Program-made: the position numbers and the translations under genes
NCBI GenBank assembly: GCA_020629815.1
Contig: JAHDCN010000052.1
Coordinates: 1-7,217 of the forward strand
Source: Verrucomicrobiota bacterium
GTDB lineage: Bacteria > Verrucomicrobiota > Verrucomicrobiia > Verrucomicrobiales > DEV007
Direction: 5' to 3'
DNA: 7,217 nucleotides
Notes under the pieces: model-generated
What the model was told of the DNA's origin: nothing
The model's input: the letters and a program-made list of their open reading frames with translations, nothing else
Database searches by the model: none
Shown: piece by piece, positions 1 to 7,052 of the stretch
How positions within the stretch are numbered: the stretch's first letter is position 1
Layout of the letters: each line of letters starts with the position of its first letter

Positions 1-10
1 GCGACTTGTT

Positions 11-49
11 CGGTGAAGATGTAGGCTTTTCATTCTTCTGGTTTCACCG
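11..49 (+). promoter_or_regulatory. Inverted repeat in the leader of the sulfatase gene
   Basis: CGGTGAA at 11-17 is perfectly complementary to TTCACCG at 43-49, enclosing about 25 bases and ending 12 bases before the sulfatase start. A competing inner pairing also exists: GAAGA at 15-19 with TCTTC at 34-38. It could be an operator, a leader hairpin, or the 3' end structure of an upstream gene outside the window. No T-run follows it, so it is not a standard intrinsic terminator. A 7-base match at this distance can easily arise by chance. Confidence 0.2.
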
Positions 50-61
50 TAGAAACAGCAC

Positions 62-1486
62 ATGCCGCAACCACCCAACATTCTCTGGCTTTGCACTGAC
101 CAGCAGCGATTTGATACGATTCGAGCACTGGGGAATTCCAGGATCAATACACCAAATATTGATCAACTTTGCGCGGAGGGAGTGAGCTTTAACCAGGCCT
201 ATTGTCAGTCGCCGGTTTGCACACCCAGTCGGGCGAGTTTCCTGACCGGGCGCTATCCGCGAACTACGCGCTGTCGTCAGAACGGTCAGCAAATGCCGGC
301 CGACGAAGTTCTTTTACCGAAAATGTTCGCCGACGCGGGCTATCGTTGTGGTCTCGCCGGAAAGTTGCACCTGGCTTCCTGTTCAGACAGCAAGATCGAA
401 GCGCGCATCGACGACGGCTATCACGACTTCCACTGGTCGCATCACCCGCAGCCGGACTGGGGAGATGACAATGCCTACACGGCGTGGCTGAACAGAAAAG
501 GAGAGAAGTGGGACGACCTCTATGGCAATCCGGATTCGGGTAGCAAATATTGGCAAAATGGAATGCCCACCGAATCGCATCAGACCACCTGGTGTGCTGA
601 AGAGACCATTTCCTTTTTGCAGAAAAACAACGGGCGACCGTGGTTTTTTACCTTCAATTGCTTTGCACCGCATCACCCGTTTGATCCGCCCAAAGAGTTT
701 CTGGATCGATACGACCCTGGCGACATGCCCTTACCGAAAGTGCGGGAGGGGGAGTTGGCAGCGAAGCCGAGTTTTCAGCAGCTCGATTCGGAGTGGGCTC
801 ACAACAGCCCGGGGGAGTTTCATTCGGGTGCGATGACCGATCAGGATCGCCGTGAGGTTTGCGCTGCCTACTATGCGATGTGTGAACATATTGATCACGA
901 GGTGGGACGGATTTTGCAGGCTTTGGAGGAAAGTGGTCAGGCGGAGAACACGATCGTCATTTTCATGTCCGATCATGGCGAGATGCTGGGTGATCACGGA
1001 ATCTACTTCAAAGGTCCCCATTTCTACGATGAGGCGGTCCGTGTGCCTCTGGTGATGCGCTGGCCCGGAAAATTTGCGGAAGGACTGCAGTCGGATGAAC
1101 TGGTCGAGTTACTCGATCTTGCTCCTACCTTTCTGGAAGCCGCTGGCATTGATCCGCCCCCGGATCGTTTGCAGGGAAAGTCACTGATGCCTTTGCTGCA
1201 AGGGGAAAAGGTGAAGCATCGAGATCACGTTTTCAGTGAATACTACAATTCGTGGACCCATGGCGATGCCTACGCGAGCATGTTGCGCACCCGGACAGAA
1301 AAGCTTGTCGTGTATCACGGAACGGGGCAGGGGGAATACTACGATTTGGAGAACGATCCCGATGAGTTCGAGAACCGCTACGATGATCCGGCGTACGCGG
1401 AAGCCGTTCGATCCATGATGGTGAAATGCTTTGATGCCAGTGTCTTTGGAATGGATCCCGGTCCGACTCGTGAGGGACCGTTTTAG
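62..1486 (+). CDS. Sulfatase (S1 / alkaline-phosphatase superfamily), no signal peptide
   Basis: A 474-residue formylglycine-dependent hydrolase that most likely cleaves a sulfate ester. Sulfatase signature I is complete: C53-T-P-S-R57 followed by ASFLTGR, where Cys53 would be converted to formylglycine by a maturase encoded elsewhere. Signature II is GYRCGLAGKLH at 93-103, giving Lys101 and His103. Metal ligands are expected at Asp13 (in CTDQQRFD, 11-18) and at Asp304-His305 (SDHGEMLGDHG, 303-313), with Lys317 downstream. PHHPFDPP at 203-210 is also typical of the family. The start is well fixed: an in-frame TAG lies at 50-52, and the conserved N-terminal strand (NILWLCTDQQR) begins at residue 6. 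The protein therefore lacks a signal peptide and should be cytoplasmic, unlike many polysaccharide sulfatases. Length is normal. Substrate is unknown; a phosphonate monoesterase or another esterase of the same superfamily is possible. The beta-propeller gene follows 49 bases later. Confidence 0.93.
   Translation: MPQPPNILWLCTDQQRFDTIRALGNSRINTPNIDQLCAEGVSFNQAYCQSPVCTPSRASFLTGRYPRTTRCRQNGQQMPADEVLLPKMFADAGYRCGLAGKLHLASCSDSKIEARIDDGYHDFHWSHHPQPDWGDDNAYTAWLNRKGEKWDDLYGNPDSGSKYWQNGMPTESHQTTWCAEETISFLQKNNGRPWFFTFNCFAPHHPFDPPKEFLDRYDPGDMPLPKVREGELAAKPSFQQLDSEWAHNSPGEFHSGAMTDQDRREVCAAYYAMCEHIDHEVGRILQALEESGQAENTIVIFMSDHGEMLGDHGIYFKGPHFYDEAVRVPLVMRWPGKFAEGLQSDELVELLDLAPTFLEAAGIDPPPDRLQGKSLMPLLQGEKVKHRDHVFSEYYNSWTHGDAYASMLRTRTEKLVVYHGTGQGEYYDLENDPDEFENRYDDPAYAEAVRSMMVKCFDASVFGMDPGPTREGPF
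1459..1484 (+). terminator. Terminator-like hairpin overlapping the sulfatase stop
   Basis: CGGTCC (1459-1464) and GGACCG (1475-1480) form a perfect 6-bp GC-rich stem around a 10-base loop, followed at once by TTTT (1481-1484). The last T begins the TAG stop at 1484-1486. Stem and T-run are in the order of an intrinsic terminator, but four T's is short and the element lies in coding sequence (codons for the C-terminal PGPTREGPF), so it may be incidental or only attenuate read-through into the next gene. Confidence 0.33.
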
Positions 1487-1524
1487 GTTGGCTCTGGAAG
1501 TCGCGATTTTCGGGAAGGGTGCTA

Positions 1525-1535
1525 CCTTTTTCTTC
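1525..1535 (+). promoter_or_regulatory. Pyrimidine tract directly before the propeller-protein start
   Basis: CCTTTTTCTTC occupies the 11 bases up to the chosen ATG at 1536, with no Shine-Dalgarno motif at the usual distance. A purine stretch, GGGAAGGG at 1512-1519, lies about 17 bases upstream, too far for normal pairing. The tract closely resembles the one before odhA (2936-2946). A role as a ribosomal protein S1 or unstructured-leader site is inference. Confidence 0.3.
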
Positions 1536-2843
1536 ATGACTCGAATCCTGCCCGGTTTGCTCGGACTTTCTTTGCTTTCCTGCTCTATCAAAGCTGAGGA
1601 TTGGCCTCACTTTCTGGGGCCGAATCTTGATCTGCATAGCAATGAGACAGGGCTGAGTTTGATCCTTCCGCCCGAAGGACCAAAGAAACTTTGGGAAGTG
1701 GAGCGGGGCAAGGGGCATTCCGGACCTGTCGTCGCGAAGGGGAAGCTGGTGTTTATTCATCAGGTCGGGGATCAGGAGGAAATTCGGTGTCTGAATGCCG
1801 AATCCGGCGAAGAGATTTGGAAGCACAGCTATCCTGTAAAGGTCGAGCAGAGCTATGGGATTTCGGATACGCCACGTTCAAGTCCAACCATCGATGTAGA
1901 AACGGGGCTCGTTTTCACGTTTGGCAACGATTCTGATTTAGTCGCAATGAACCTGGAGGACGGAGAAGTGCAGTGGCAAATGAAGACCTTTGAGAAGTTC
2001 GGAAAAGGGCCTTTCTTCTTTGGTCAGGGATCATGTCCGTTGGTTCTCGGCGATAAATTGATTGTTCATGTGGGGGCTCCAGATGTGTGTGTCGCTGCTC
2101 TGGACAAGAAAACTGGAGAGACAATTTGGACGACTGATTCGGAATGGCACGGAAGTTATGCTTCGCCTGTTACGGGTATGGTGAATGGGGAGCAGCGGCT
2201 TTTCGTTTTTGCCGGGGGGAAAACAGAGCCACCGGCGGGTGGTTTGCTTTGTATCAATCCGGAAGATGGTAAGATCGATGATGCGATTTCGTGGCGTAGC
2301 GACATGTTCGCCAGTGTGAATGCTGCGTCGCCGGTTCCCTGCGGAGAGAATCGAGTTTTCATCACCGAAGATTATGGTAAAGGCGGGGCTCTAATTGAGT
2401 TCGATTCCAACTTCAAAGGGCGAATCGTTTGGTCTTTGCCAGAATTTGGCGGGCAGCTGCAGACTCCGATTTATCACGAAGGCGTGATTTACGGACTGGG
2501 TGGAAATGGCGGTTTGTTAATGGGAGTGGAAGCAAACAGCGGCATTCCCCGATGGAATGAATCGTTTTTCGACACGACGATTCCCTGGGAGGGCAAAGAG
2601 GTTCCGATCAGTTTGGGTAAGGGGCATTTGATCCATGTAGATGGTGAATTTCTTTGTCTTGGGGAGAATGGAGATTTGCTTCGTCTAAGCATGAATAGTC
2701 GTGGCTATACTTTGCTCGGGAAGTCCCGACTTTTCTATGCTCCTGAGACCTGGGCACCGCCTGTAATCAGTAATGGTCGGCTCTATGTGAACCAGAATGA
2801 GATGGGATCACGGCTGATTTGCTACGATGTGCGCTCGAAATAG
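1536..2843 (+). CDS. Exported PQQ-like (BamB-type) beta-propeller protein
   Basis: A 435-residue protein built from PQQ-like beta-propeller repeats. Blade-end motifs of the form D/E-x-x-(T/S)G-x-x-x-W recur at ESGEEIW (89-95), LEDGEVQW (140-147), KKTGETIW (191-198), NPEDGKIDDAISW (241-253) and VEANSGIPRW (331-340). The N-terminus is a signal peptide: Arg3, a Leu/Gly-rich core at 4-15, then SCSIKA before EDWPHFLGP, so signal peptidase I cleavage after Ala20 is plausible. LLSC at 13-16 leaves lipoprotein processing at Cys16 open. An upstream in-frame ATG at 1431 would place 35 residues inside the sulfatase gene and bury the signal peptide, so ATG 1536 is preferred. The role is unknown: such proteins may be scaffolds or, if they bind PQQ, dehydrogenases, but no partner dehydrogenase features are visible. 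Expected in the periplasm or at the outer membrane. The sulfatase just upstream hints at a shared catabolic context, though the two proteins probably work in different compartments. Confidence 0.87.
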   Translation: MTRILPGLLGLSLLSCSIKAEDWPHFLGPNLDLHSNETGLSLILPPEGPKKLWEVERGKGHSGPVVAKGKLVFIHQVGDQEEIRCLNAESGEEIWKHSYPVKVEQSYGISDTPRSSPTIDVETGLVFTFGNDSDLVAMNLEDGEVQWQMKTFEKFGKGPFFFGQGSCPLVLGDKLIVHVGAPDVCVAALDKKTGETIWTTDSEWHGSYASPVTGMVNGEQRLFVFAGGKTEPPAGGLLCINPEDGKIDDAISWRSDMFASVNAASPVPCGENRVFITEDYGKGGALIEFDSNFKGRIVWSLPEFGGQLQTPIYHEGVIYGLGGNGGLLMGVEANSGIPRWNESFFDTTIPWEGKEVPISLGKGHLIHVDGEFLCLGENGDLLRLSMNSRGYTLLGKSRLFYAPETWAPPVISNGRLYVNQNEMGSRLICYDVRSK

Positions 2844-2847
2844 CAAA
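2818..2847 (+). other. Inverted repeat across the stop codon of the propeller gene
   Basis: TTTGCTA (2818-2824) and TAGCAAA (2841-2847) are perfect reverse complements; inside them CGA (2825-2827) can pair with TCG (2835-2837), leaving AAA (2838-2840) bulged. The stop codon TAG is part of the 3' arm. The + strand continues with A's rather than T's, so it is not a canonical intrinsic terminator. It could stabilise the transcript end or be chance. Confidence 0.25.
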
Positions 2848-2871
2848 AAACAGGTCGTTTCTGACTTTTCG

Positions 2872-2906
2872 GTGGCAGTTTGGCACTATTGAAGCGACAT
2901 TATTTT
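2872..2906 (+). promoter_or_regulatory. Possible promoter/operator region for odhAB
   Basis: The 103-base gap 2844-2946 is the longest non-coding stretch here and the natural place for the odhAB promoter. TTGGCA at 2880-2885 matches the -35 consensus at five of six positions; TATTTT at 2901-2906 is a weak -10 match with a short 15-base spacer. An imperfect palindrome, GTGGCA-GTT-TGGCAC (2872-2886, one mismatched pair), overlaps the -35-like box and could bind a regulator. GG-N10-GC at 2882-2895 fits a sigma-54 skeleton, but the -12 box lacks its TT. None of these is strong. Confidence 0.22.
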
Positions 2907-2935
2907 GGGTATTCTAACTTTCTGACTCGTTACTG

Positions 2936-2946
2936 CCTTTTTCCTT
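2936..2946 (+). promoter_or_regulatory. Pyrimidine tract directly before the odhA start
   Basis: CCTTTTTCCTT fills the 11 bases before ATG 2947, and no Shine-Dalgarno motif is seen in the preceding 20 bases. It aligns with the tract at 1525-1535: across the 19 bases ending in ATGA the two leaders agree at 15 positions. Whether it helps ribosome binding is inference. Confidence 0.3.
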
Positions 2947-5733
2947 ATGAGCCACTCCATTTCTGCGCGTGCCAACGCTGAACTTTTGGACTCCAAATAT
3001 GCTGATTGGAAGGATGATCCAACTTCTGTAGATTCGAGCTGGGCATCGTTCTTTGAAGGTTTCGAAATTGGGATGACCCAGACGCCCAAGACTAAGTCTG
3101 GGGAGGGCGGTTCCGGTGCATCTGAAATGGTCGGTGGGTTGGATATTGCGACCCGGGCCCGATTAGTTTCGCTGGTATACAACTATCGGACGATGGGGCA
3201 CATCAAGGCCTGGGTGGATCCTTTGGAAAAGGCCCCGCCGCATCAGGAGATGTTTGAGCTCGAATCACTTGGCTTCACTGAAGCCGATCTTGATGAGCGA
3301 GTTTCGACCCAATTTTATGAAGGTGGGCGAACGATGCCCTTGCGGGAACTGATCGAAAGATTGGAAAAAATTTACTGTGGCCGTGTGGGGTATGAATATA
3401 TGCACATCCACAAGCAAGAGGTGCGCAACTGGCTGCGGGAACGAATCGAAAACCGGATTGATCAGGAACCGCCTTCCAAAGAAGAGCAAAAGGATGTTCT
3501 GACGTGGTTGACCCATGCAGAGATGTTCGAGCGGTTTCTGCATCGGAAATATGTGGGACAGAAGCGCTTTTCTCTTGAAGGTGGCGATTCTTTGATGGTC
3601 GCGCTCAACGGAATCCTGAAAGGATGCCCAGGAAACGGAATCAAAGAGATTACTTTGGGCATGGCTCACCGCGGTCGATTGAATGTTTTGGCAAACCTTC
3701 TGGGTAAGCCGCTTTCCGTTTTATTTTACGAGTTTTCGGACAACTACATACCAAACATGGTGGCCGGTGATGGTGACGTGAAATATCACCTCGGCTTTGA
3801 GGCAACTCGATCGGTTCCGGATGGAGACGTCGAAATTCACCTTGGTGCAAATCCCAGTCACCTGGAAGCTGTGAATGGAGTTGTCGAGGGTAAGGCCCGA
3901 TCAAGGCAACGGGACTTCGATAAGTTGAAACGTGACCTCGGAGTGGAAAGGCAGCCGGTCTTGCCGATTCTGGTCCACGGGGATGCGGCATTTGCTGGTC
4001 AGGGAAGTGTGGCGGAAGTTTTGAATCTGTCCCAATTGTCGGGATACCGCACAGGCGGAACTGTTCATTTGGTGGTGAACAACCAAATCGGATTTACCAC
4101 CACTCCTGCAGATGCACGTTCTTCGACCTACTGCACCGATGTCGCCAAGATGATCGAGGCACCGATTTTTCATGTAAACGGTGATTCTCCGATGGATGTC
4201 CTGTTTGTCTCGCAGCTGGCACTGGCGTTTCGTCAGAAGTTTAAGCGTGATGTAGTTATCGATATTGTCTGCTATCGTCGCCATGGGCACAACGAAGGAG
4301 ATGAGCCTGCGTTTACTTTACCGAAGACCTATCGCGAGATTCGCAGTCACAAGACGACTCTTCAGCTGTTCCGGGCAGCGCTTGATCAGTCCGGCGATAT
4401 CCCGAAAGACGAGTCCGACAAAGTAGAAGAGGTCTACCAAAGCCAACTGGACTCCGAAATGGCGGAGCTGGAAAAGGCTCAGGAAAAAGGTTTGGGACAC
4501 CAACTTCGTACGGAGTTGCCAATGCCTCAGCCACCGTATTCGCATGAGACTGTTCGAACTGGTGTGGCGGTAGCAAATCTGCGACGAATTGGCAAAAAGA
4601 TTTCGACCATTCCGGATGGCGTAAACATCAACTCCAAGCTGGCCCAGCGTTTTCTCGGCGCGAGAGAAAAGGCAATTGATTCCGGTGAAGGAATCAACTG
4701 GGCGTTTGCCGAGGCGTTGGCATTCGGATCGATGCTAAAAGAGGACACTGCGGTCCGTTTGTCCGGGCAGGATTGCCGTCGGGGAACATTCAGTCAGAGG
4801 CATGCGGTGTTGTATGATCCCGAGAACAGAGAGCGCTACACAGCCCTTAATCATTTGGACAAAAACCAGAAGCAAAAGCTTTGGGTTTACAACAGCCACC
4901 TTTCAGAGTTTGCCGTGCTTGCTTTTGAATATGGATATTCTCTTTCCACTGAGGATATGCTGGTTCTCTGGGAGGCGCAGTTTGGTGATTTCGCCAACGG
5001 CGCTCAAGTAATCATCGACCAGTTCATTTCATCGGCAGAATCCAAGTGGCAGCGAAATAGCAATTTGGTGATGCTGTTGCCTCACGGCTACGAAGGGCAG
5101 GGGCCCGAGCACAGTAGTGCAAGATTGGAACGTTTCCTGCAGCTGTGCGCGGCGCAGAACATGATCATAGGTAACCTCACGACTCCAGCGCAATACTTCC
5201 ATGTTTTGCGTCGACAGGTAGTTCGCGAAGTGAAAAAGCCTTTGATCCTGATGACTCCGAAAAGCTTGCTGACGCTGCCGGAGTGCACTTCGACACTCAA
5301 GGAGATGGGCAAAGGCACTGCCTTCCAGGAGATGATCGATGATTCGACTCCGGAAAGAGAGAAAAATCCCGAGAAGATCAATCGACTGATTTTCTGTAGT
5401 GGGAAAGTTTATTATGATCTGTTGCGCCATAGAAATGCAGATGAGTCACTTTCCAAAACAGCGATTATTCGAATTGAGCAACTCTACCCGTACCACAAGG
5501 ATCGCCTGAAAGAGATCGTTGACGGGTATCCAAAAGCATCCAAGTGGGTTTGGTGTCAGGAAGAGCCTTTGAATATGGGAGCCTGGAGTTTTATTGGTCC
5601 AAGAATTCAAAAGCTAACCAAGCACAAGGTTAGGTATGCCGGGAGAAGCAGCGCAGCCAGCCCGGCCGGGGGATCGAAAAAAGTTCACACTCTGGAGCAA
5701 AAGCGTCTAATCGAGAACGCATTTGAAGTGTAA
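2947..5733 (+). CDS. sucA: 2-oxoglutarate dehydrogenase E1 component
   Basis: Thiamine diphosphate-dependent E1 of the 2-oxoglutarate dehydrogenase complex (odhA): it decarboxylates 2-oxoglutarate and transfers the succinyl group to lipoyl-E2 in the cytoplasmic TCA cycle. At 928 residues it has normal full length. The N-terminal segment (about 6-42, ARANAELLDSKYADW to SSWASFFEGF) is the E1 N-terminal domain that contacts E2/E3. The ThDP domain (about 180-500) carries FSLEGGDSL (208-216), GMAHRGRLN (239-247), SHLEAVNGVVEGKAR (304-318), the cofactor motif HGDAAFAGQG (344-353) with NNQIGF (378-383), and RRHGHNEGDEP (444-454). The pyrimidine-binding domain (about 584-777) has GQDCRRGTFSQRHAVL (607-622), LSEFAVLAFEYGYS (652-665), WEAQFGDFANGAQ (675-687) and LLPHGYEGQGPEHSSAR (710-726). 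The C-terminal domain includes YAGRSSAASPAGG (897-909). Gln608 where E. coli has Glu is also the state in mitochondrial enzymes, so it is not a defect. The start matches the family N-terminus. odhB follows after 28 bases. Confidence 0.97.
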   Translation: MSHSISARANAELLDSKYADWKDDPTSVDSSWASFFEGFEIGMTQTPKTKSGEGGSGASEMVGGLDIATRARLVSLVYNYRTMGHIKAWVDPLEKAPPHQEMFELESLGFTEADLDERVSTQFYEGGRTMPLRELIERLEKIYCGRVGYEYMHIHKQEVRNWLRERIENRIDQEPPSKEEQKDVLTWLTHAEMFERFLHRKYVGQKRFSLEGGDSLMVALNGILKGCPGNGIKEITLGMAHRGRLNVLANLLGKPLSVLFYEFSDNYIPNMVAGDGDVKYHLGFEATRSVPDGDVEIHLGANPSHLEAVNGVVEGKARSRQRDFDKLKRDLGVERQPVLPILVHGDAAFAGQGSVAEVLNLSQLSGYRTGGTVHLVVNNQIGFTTTPADARSSTYCTDVAKMIEAPIFHVNGDSPMDVLFVSQLALAFRQKFKRDVVIDIVCYRRHGHNEGDEPAFTLPKTYREIRSHKTTLQLFRAALDQSGDIPKDESDKVEEVYQSQLDSEMAELEKAQEKGLGHQLRTELPMPQPPYSHETVRTGVAVANLRRIGKKISTIPDGVNINSKLAQRFLGAREKAIDSGEGINWAFAEALAFGSMLKEDTAVRLSGQDCRRGTFSQRHAVLYDPENRERYTALNHLDKNQKQKLWVYNSHLSEFAVLAFEYGYSLSTEDMLVLWEAQFGDFANGAQVIIDQFISSAESKWQRNSNLVMLLPHGYEGQGPEHSSARLERFLQLCAAQNMIIGNLTTPAQYFHVLRRQVVREVKKPLILMTPKSLLTLPECTSTLKEMGKGTAFQEMIDDSTPEREKNPEKINRLIFCSGKVYYDLLRHRNADESLSKTAIIRIEQLYPYHKDRLKEIVDGYPKASKWVWCQEEPLNMGAWSFIGPRIQKLTKHKVRYAGRSSAASPAGGSKKVHTLEQKRLIENAFEV

Positions 5734-5761
5734 GATTTATTTGTAGCAGTAACAGAATACC

Positions 5762-6985
5762 ATGGCAAAAAACATTACTATTCCTGCGGTAGGAGAGTCG
5801 ATCGTCTCGGCTACAATTGGGCAGTGGCATAAGGCCGATGGAGAGTATGTGGAGAAAGGCGAAATTGTGCTGACAATTGAGACCGACAAAATCTCTACAG
5901 AATTAGAAGCTGAGCATTCCGGAAGTTTGAAACACTCCGCCAGCGAAGGTGATGAGGTCGATATAGGCGCAGTTGTCGGAGAGATCGATGAAACGGCGAA
6001 GGCTCCTGCAGGCACTACGGCCAAGAAGGCGGAGCCCGCCGAGTCCAAGGAAGAAGCACCGGCTGCAGCTGTGGCAACACCCGCTGCGGAATCGGCAGAT
6101 CAAAAAGTAACGCCGGTTGCGAAGAAGATTGCAGAGGAAAAGGGAATTGATCTTTCTCAAGTAACCGGAACAGGCGCTGGTGGGAAAGTCACCAAAGCGG
6201 ATGTAGAAGGTTTTGTTCCGAGTGCCGATTCGACAGCAAGTGAAAGTGTAAGTGGTGACACAGGGCAACCCGCTATTTCCAGTGAAAAGCGAACGACCCG
6301 GAAAAAGATGTCGCCGCTTCGCAAGAAGATTGCCGACCATCTGGTCAATGCACAACAGAGTGCTGCTTTGCTCACTACATTCAACGAGTGTGACATGACA
6401 GAAGTCATGGCACTGCGGAAGCGTGTTCAGGAAAGTTTTGTCTCCAAATATGGGGTGAAGCTTGGCTTCATGTCTTTCTTCATTAAGGCAGTAGTCGAGG
6501 CATTGAAAGAAGTCCCCGCAATCAATGCCCAGATTGATGGCGACGAAATTGTTGAGAACCACTTTTACGATATTGGCGTGGCAGTGGGAACAGATAAAGG
6601 TCTCTTCGTTCCCGTGATTCGTGATTGTGACACCAAGTCATTTGCCGGGGTTGAGCAGGATATTATCGACTACGCAGGAAAGGCAAAAGAGGGTAAGATT
6701 CAGTTAGAAGATTTACAGGGCGGTGTGTTTACAATTTCCAACGGTGGCATTTATGGATCGTTGTTGAGCACTCCAATTTTGAATCCTCCCCAGTCAGGAA
6801 TTCTTGGTATGCATACCATTCAGCAACGACCGGTTGCGATCGACGGAGAGGTTGTGATTCGTCCAATGATGAATCTGGCTCTCAGCTATGACCACCGGCT
6901 GGTTGACGGAAAAGAGGCTGTAACCTTCCTTATTCGAGTGAAGGAGTGCATCGAGAATCCGGATCGAATGCTAATTGGGGCGTAA
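5762..6985 (+). CDS. sucB: 2-oxoglutarate dehydrogenase E2 (dihydrolipoyl succinyltransferase)
   Basis: E2 core of the 2-oxoglutarate dehydrogenase complex (odhB): accepts the succinyl group from E1 on a lipoyl arm and transfers it to CoA. It has 407 residues, normal for the family. One lipoyl domain spans about 2-77, with the lipoylated Lys43 in [12 protein letters not shown] (39-50). An Ala/Lys/Glu/Pro-rich hinge (about 78-113) leads to the peripheral subunit-binding domain (about 115-151: [19 protein letters not shown], then [16 protein letters not shown]). A second flexible linker precedes the catalytic domain (about 176-407), which has [11 protein letters not shown] (205-215), [20 protein letters not shown] (324-343) and the active-site YDHRLVDG (376-383) with His378 and Asp382. 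TTFNE and [13 protein letters not shown] favour the succinyltransferase over the pyruvate dehydrogenase E2, as does the adjacent sucA. No Shine-Dalgarno motif is visible in the 28-base gap; coupling to sucA translation is possible. lpd (E3) does not follow and must lie elsewhere. Confidence 0.97.
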   Translation: MAKNITIPAVGESIVSATIGQWHKADGEYVEKGEIVLTIETDKISTELEAEHSGSLKHSASEGDEVDIGAVVGEIDETAKAPAGTTAKKAEPAESKEEAPAAAVATPAAESADQKVTPVAKKIAEEKGIDLSQVTGTGAGGKVTKADVEGFVPSADSTASESVSGDTGQPAISSEKRTTRKKMSPLRKKIADHLVNAQQSAALLTTFNECDMTEVMALRKRVQESFVSKYGVKLGFMSFFIKAVVEALKEVPAINAQIDGDEIVENHFYDIGVAVGTDKGLFVPVIRDCDTKSFAGVEQDIIDYAGKAKEGKIQLEDLQGGVFTISNGGIYGSLLSTPILNPPQSGILGMHTIQQRPVAIDGEVVIRPMMNLALSYDHRLVDGKEAVTFLIRVKECIENPDRMLIGA

Positions 6986-7052
6986 GTTTTTTTATAAGAA
7001 TAAGCGGATAGTAAACGTAACATGGGGAGGGAACTGAGTATCCCTTTGTGAT
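6986..7052 (+). other. Gap between odhB and the lipoprotein gene
   Basis: This AT-rich 67-base gap begins with a run of seven T's (6987-6993) right after the odhB stop. The nearest hairpin (GCATCGA 6948-6954 with TCGAATGC 6964-6971, one bulged base) ends 15 bases before the T-run, too far for a standard intrinsic terminator. TATAAG (6993-6998) resembles a -10 box, but no matching -35 is found at normal spacing. Where odhB transcription ends and lipoprotein transcription begins is therefore unclear. Confidence 0.3.
7026..7047 (+). promoter_or_regulatory. Hairpin just upstream of the lipoprotein start
   Basis: AGGGA (7028-7032) pairs with TCCCT (7041-7045) around the loop ACTGAGTA, and two G-T pairs (7027/7046, 7026/7047) extend it to 7 bp. 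It ends 5 bases before ATG 7053. The 5' arm holds GGAGGG, the only Shine-Dalgarno-like purine run near any start in the window, but it lies about 21 bases from the ATG and is paired within the stem. Regulation by this fold is speculative; only 5 of the 7 pairs are Watson-Crick. Confidence 0.22.

Noticed and set aside
1..33. A possible divergent gene on the minus strand starting at 33 (MKSLHLHRTSR, then cut by the edge)
   Set aside because: Only 11 codons are visible, with no signal peptide or motif; too short to support.
1431..1535. A longer start for the propeller protein at ATG 1431
   Set aside because: It would overlap the sulfatase by 56 bases and put 35 unrelated residues before a normal signal peptide; ATG 1536 gives a signal peptide at the true N-terminus.
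1233..1826. A 197-codon open frame on the minus strand across the sulfatase/propeller junction
   Set aside because: It is antisense to two well-supported genes, its translation shows no recognisable domain, and it spans their non-coding junction; it is best explained as a shadow frame.
2882..2895. Sigma-54 promoter before odhA (GG-N10-GC)
   Set aside because: The -24 part TGGCAC fits, but the -12 part reads AAGC rather than TTGC, and the TT is important in this promoter class.
3547..4795. Gln608 in the E1 protein as a lost catalytic residue
   Set aside because: Mitochondrial and other 2-oxoglutarate dehydrogenases also have GQD at this site, and every other conserved E1 motif is present.
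6005..6115. Ala/Lys/Glu-rich low-complexity stretch in odhB as inserted or repeat DNA
   Set aside because: It is the normal flexible hinge between the lipoyl and subunit-binding domains of E2 proteins.
5903..6562. A 219-codon open frame on the minus strand inside odhB
   Set aside because: It lies fully antisense to a highly conserved E2 gene. Its Cys/Leu/Arg-rich translation looks like the reverse of Ala/Lys/Glu-rich coding sequence, with no motif of its own.
6948..6993. Intrinsic terminator at the end of odhB
   Set aside because: The imperfect hairpin ends 15 bases before the seven-T run; canonical terminators have the T's directly after the stem.
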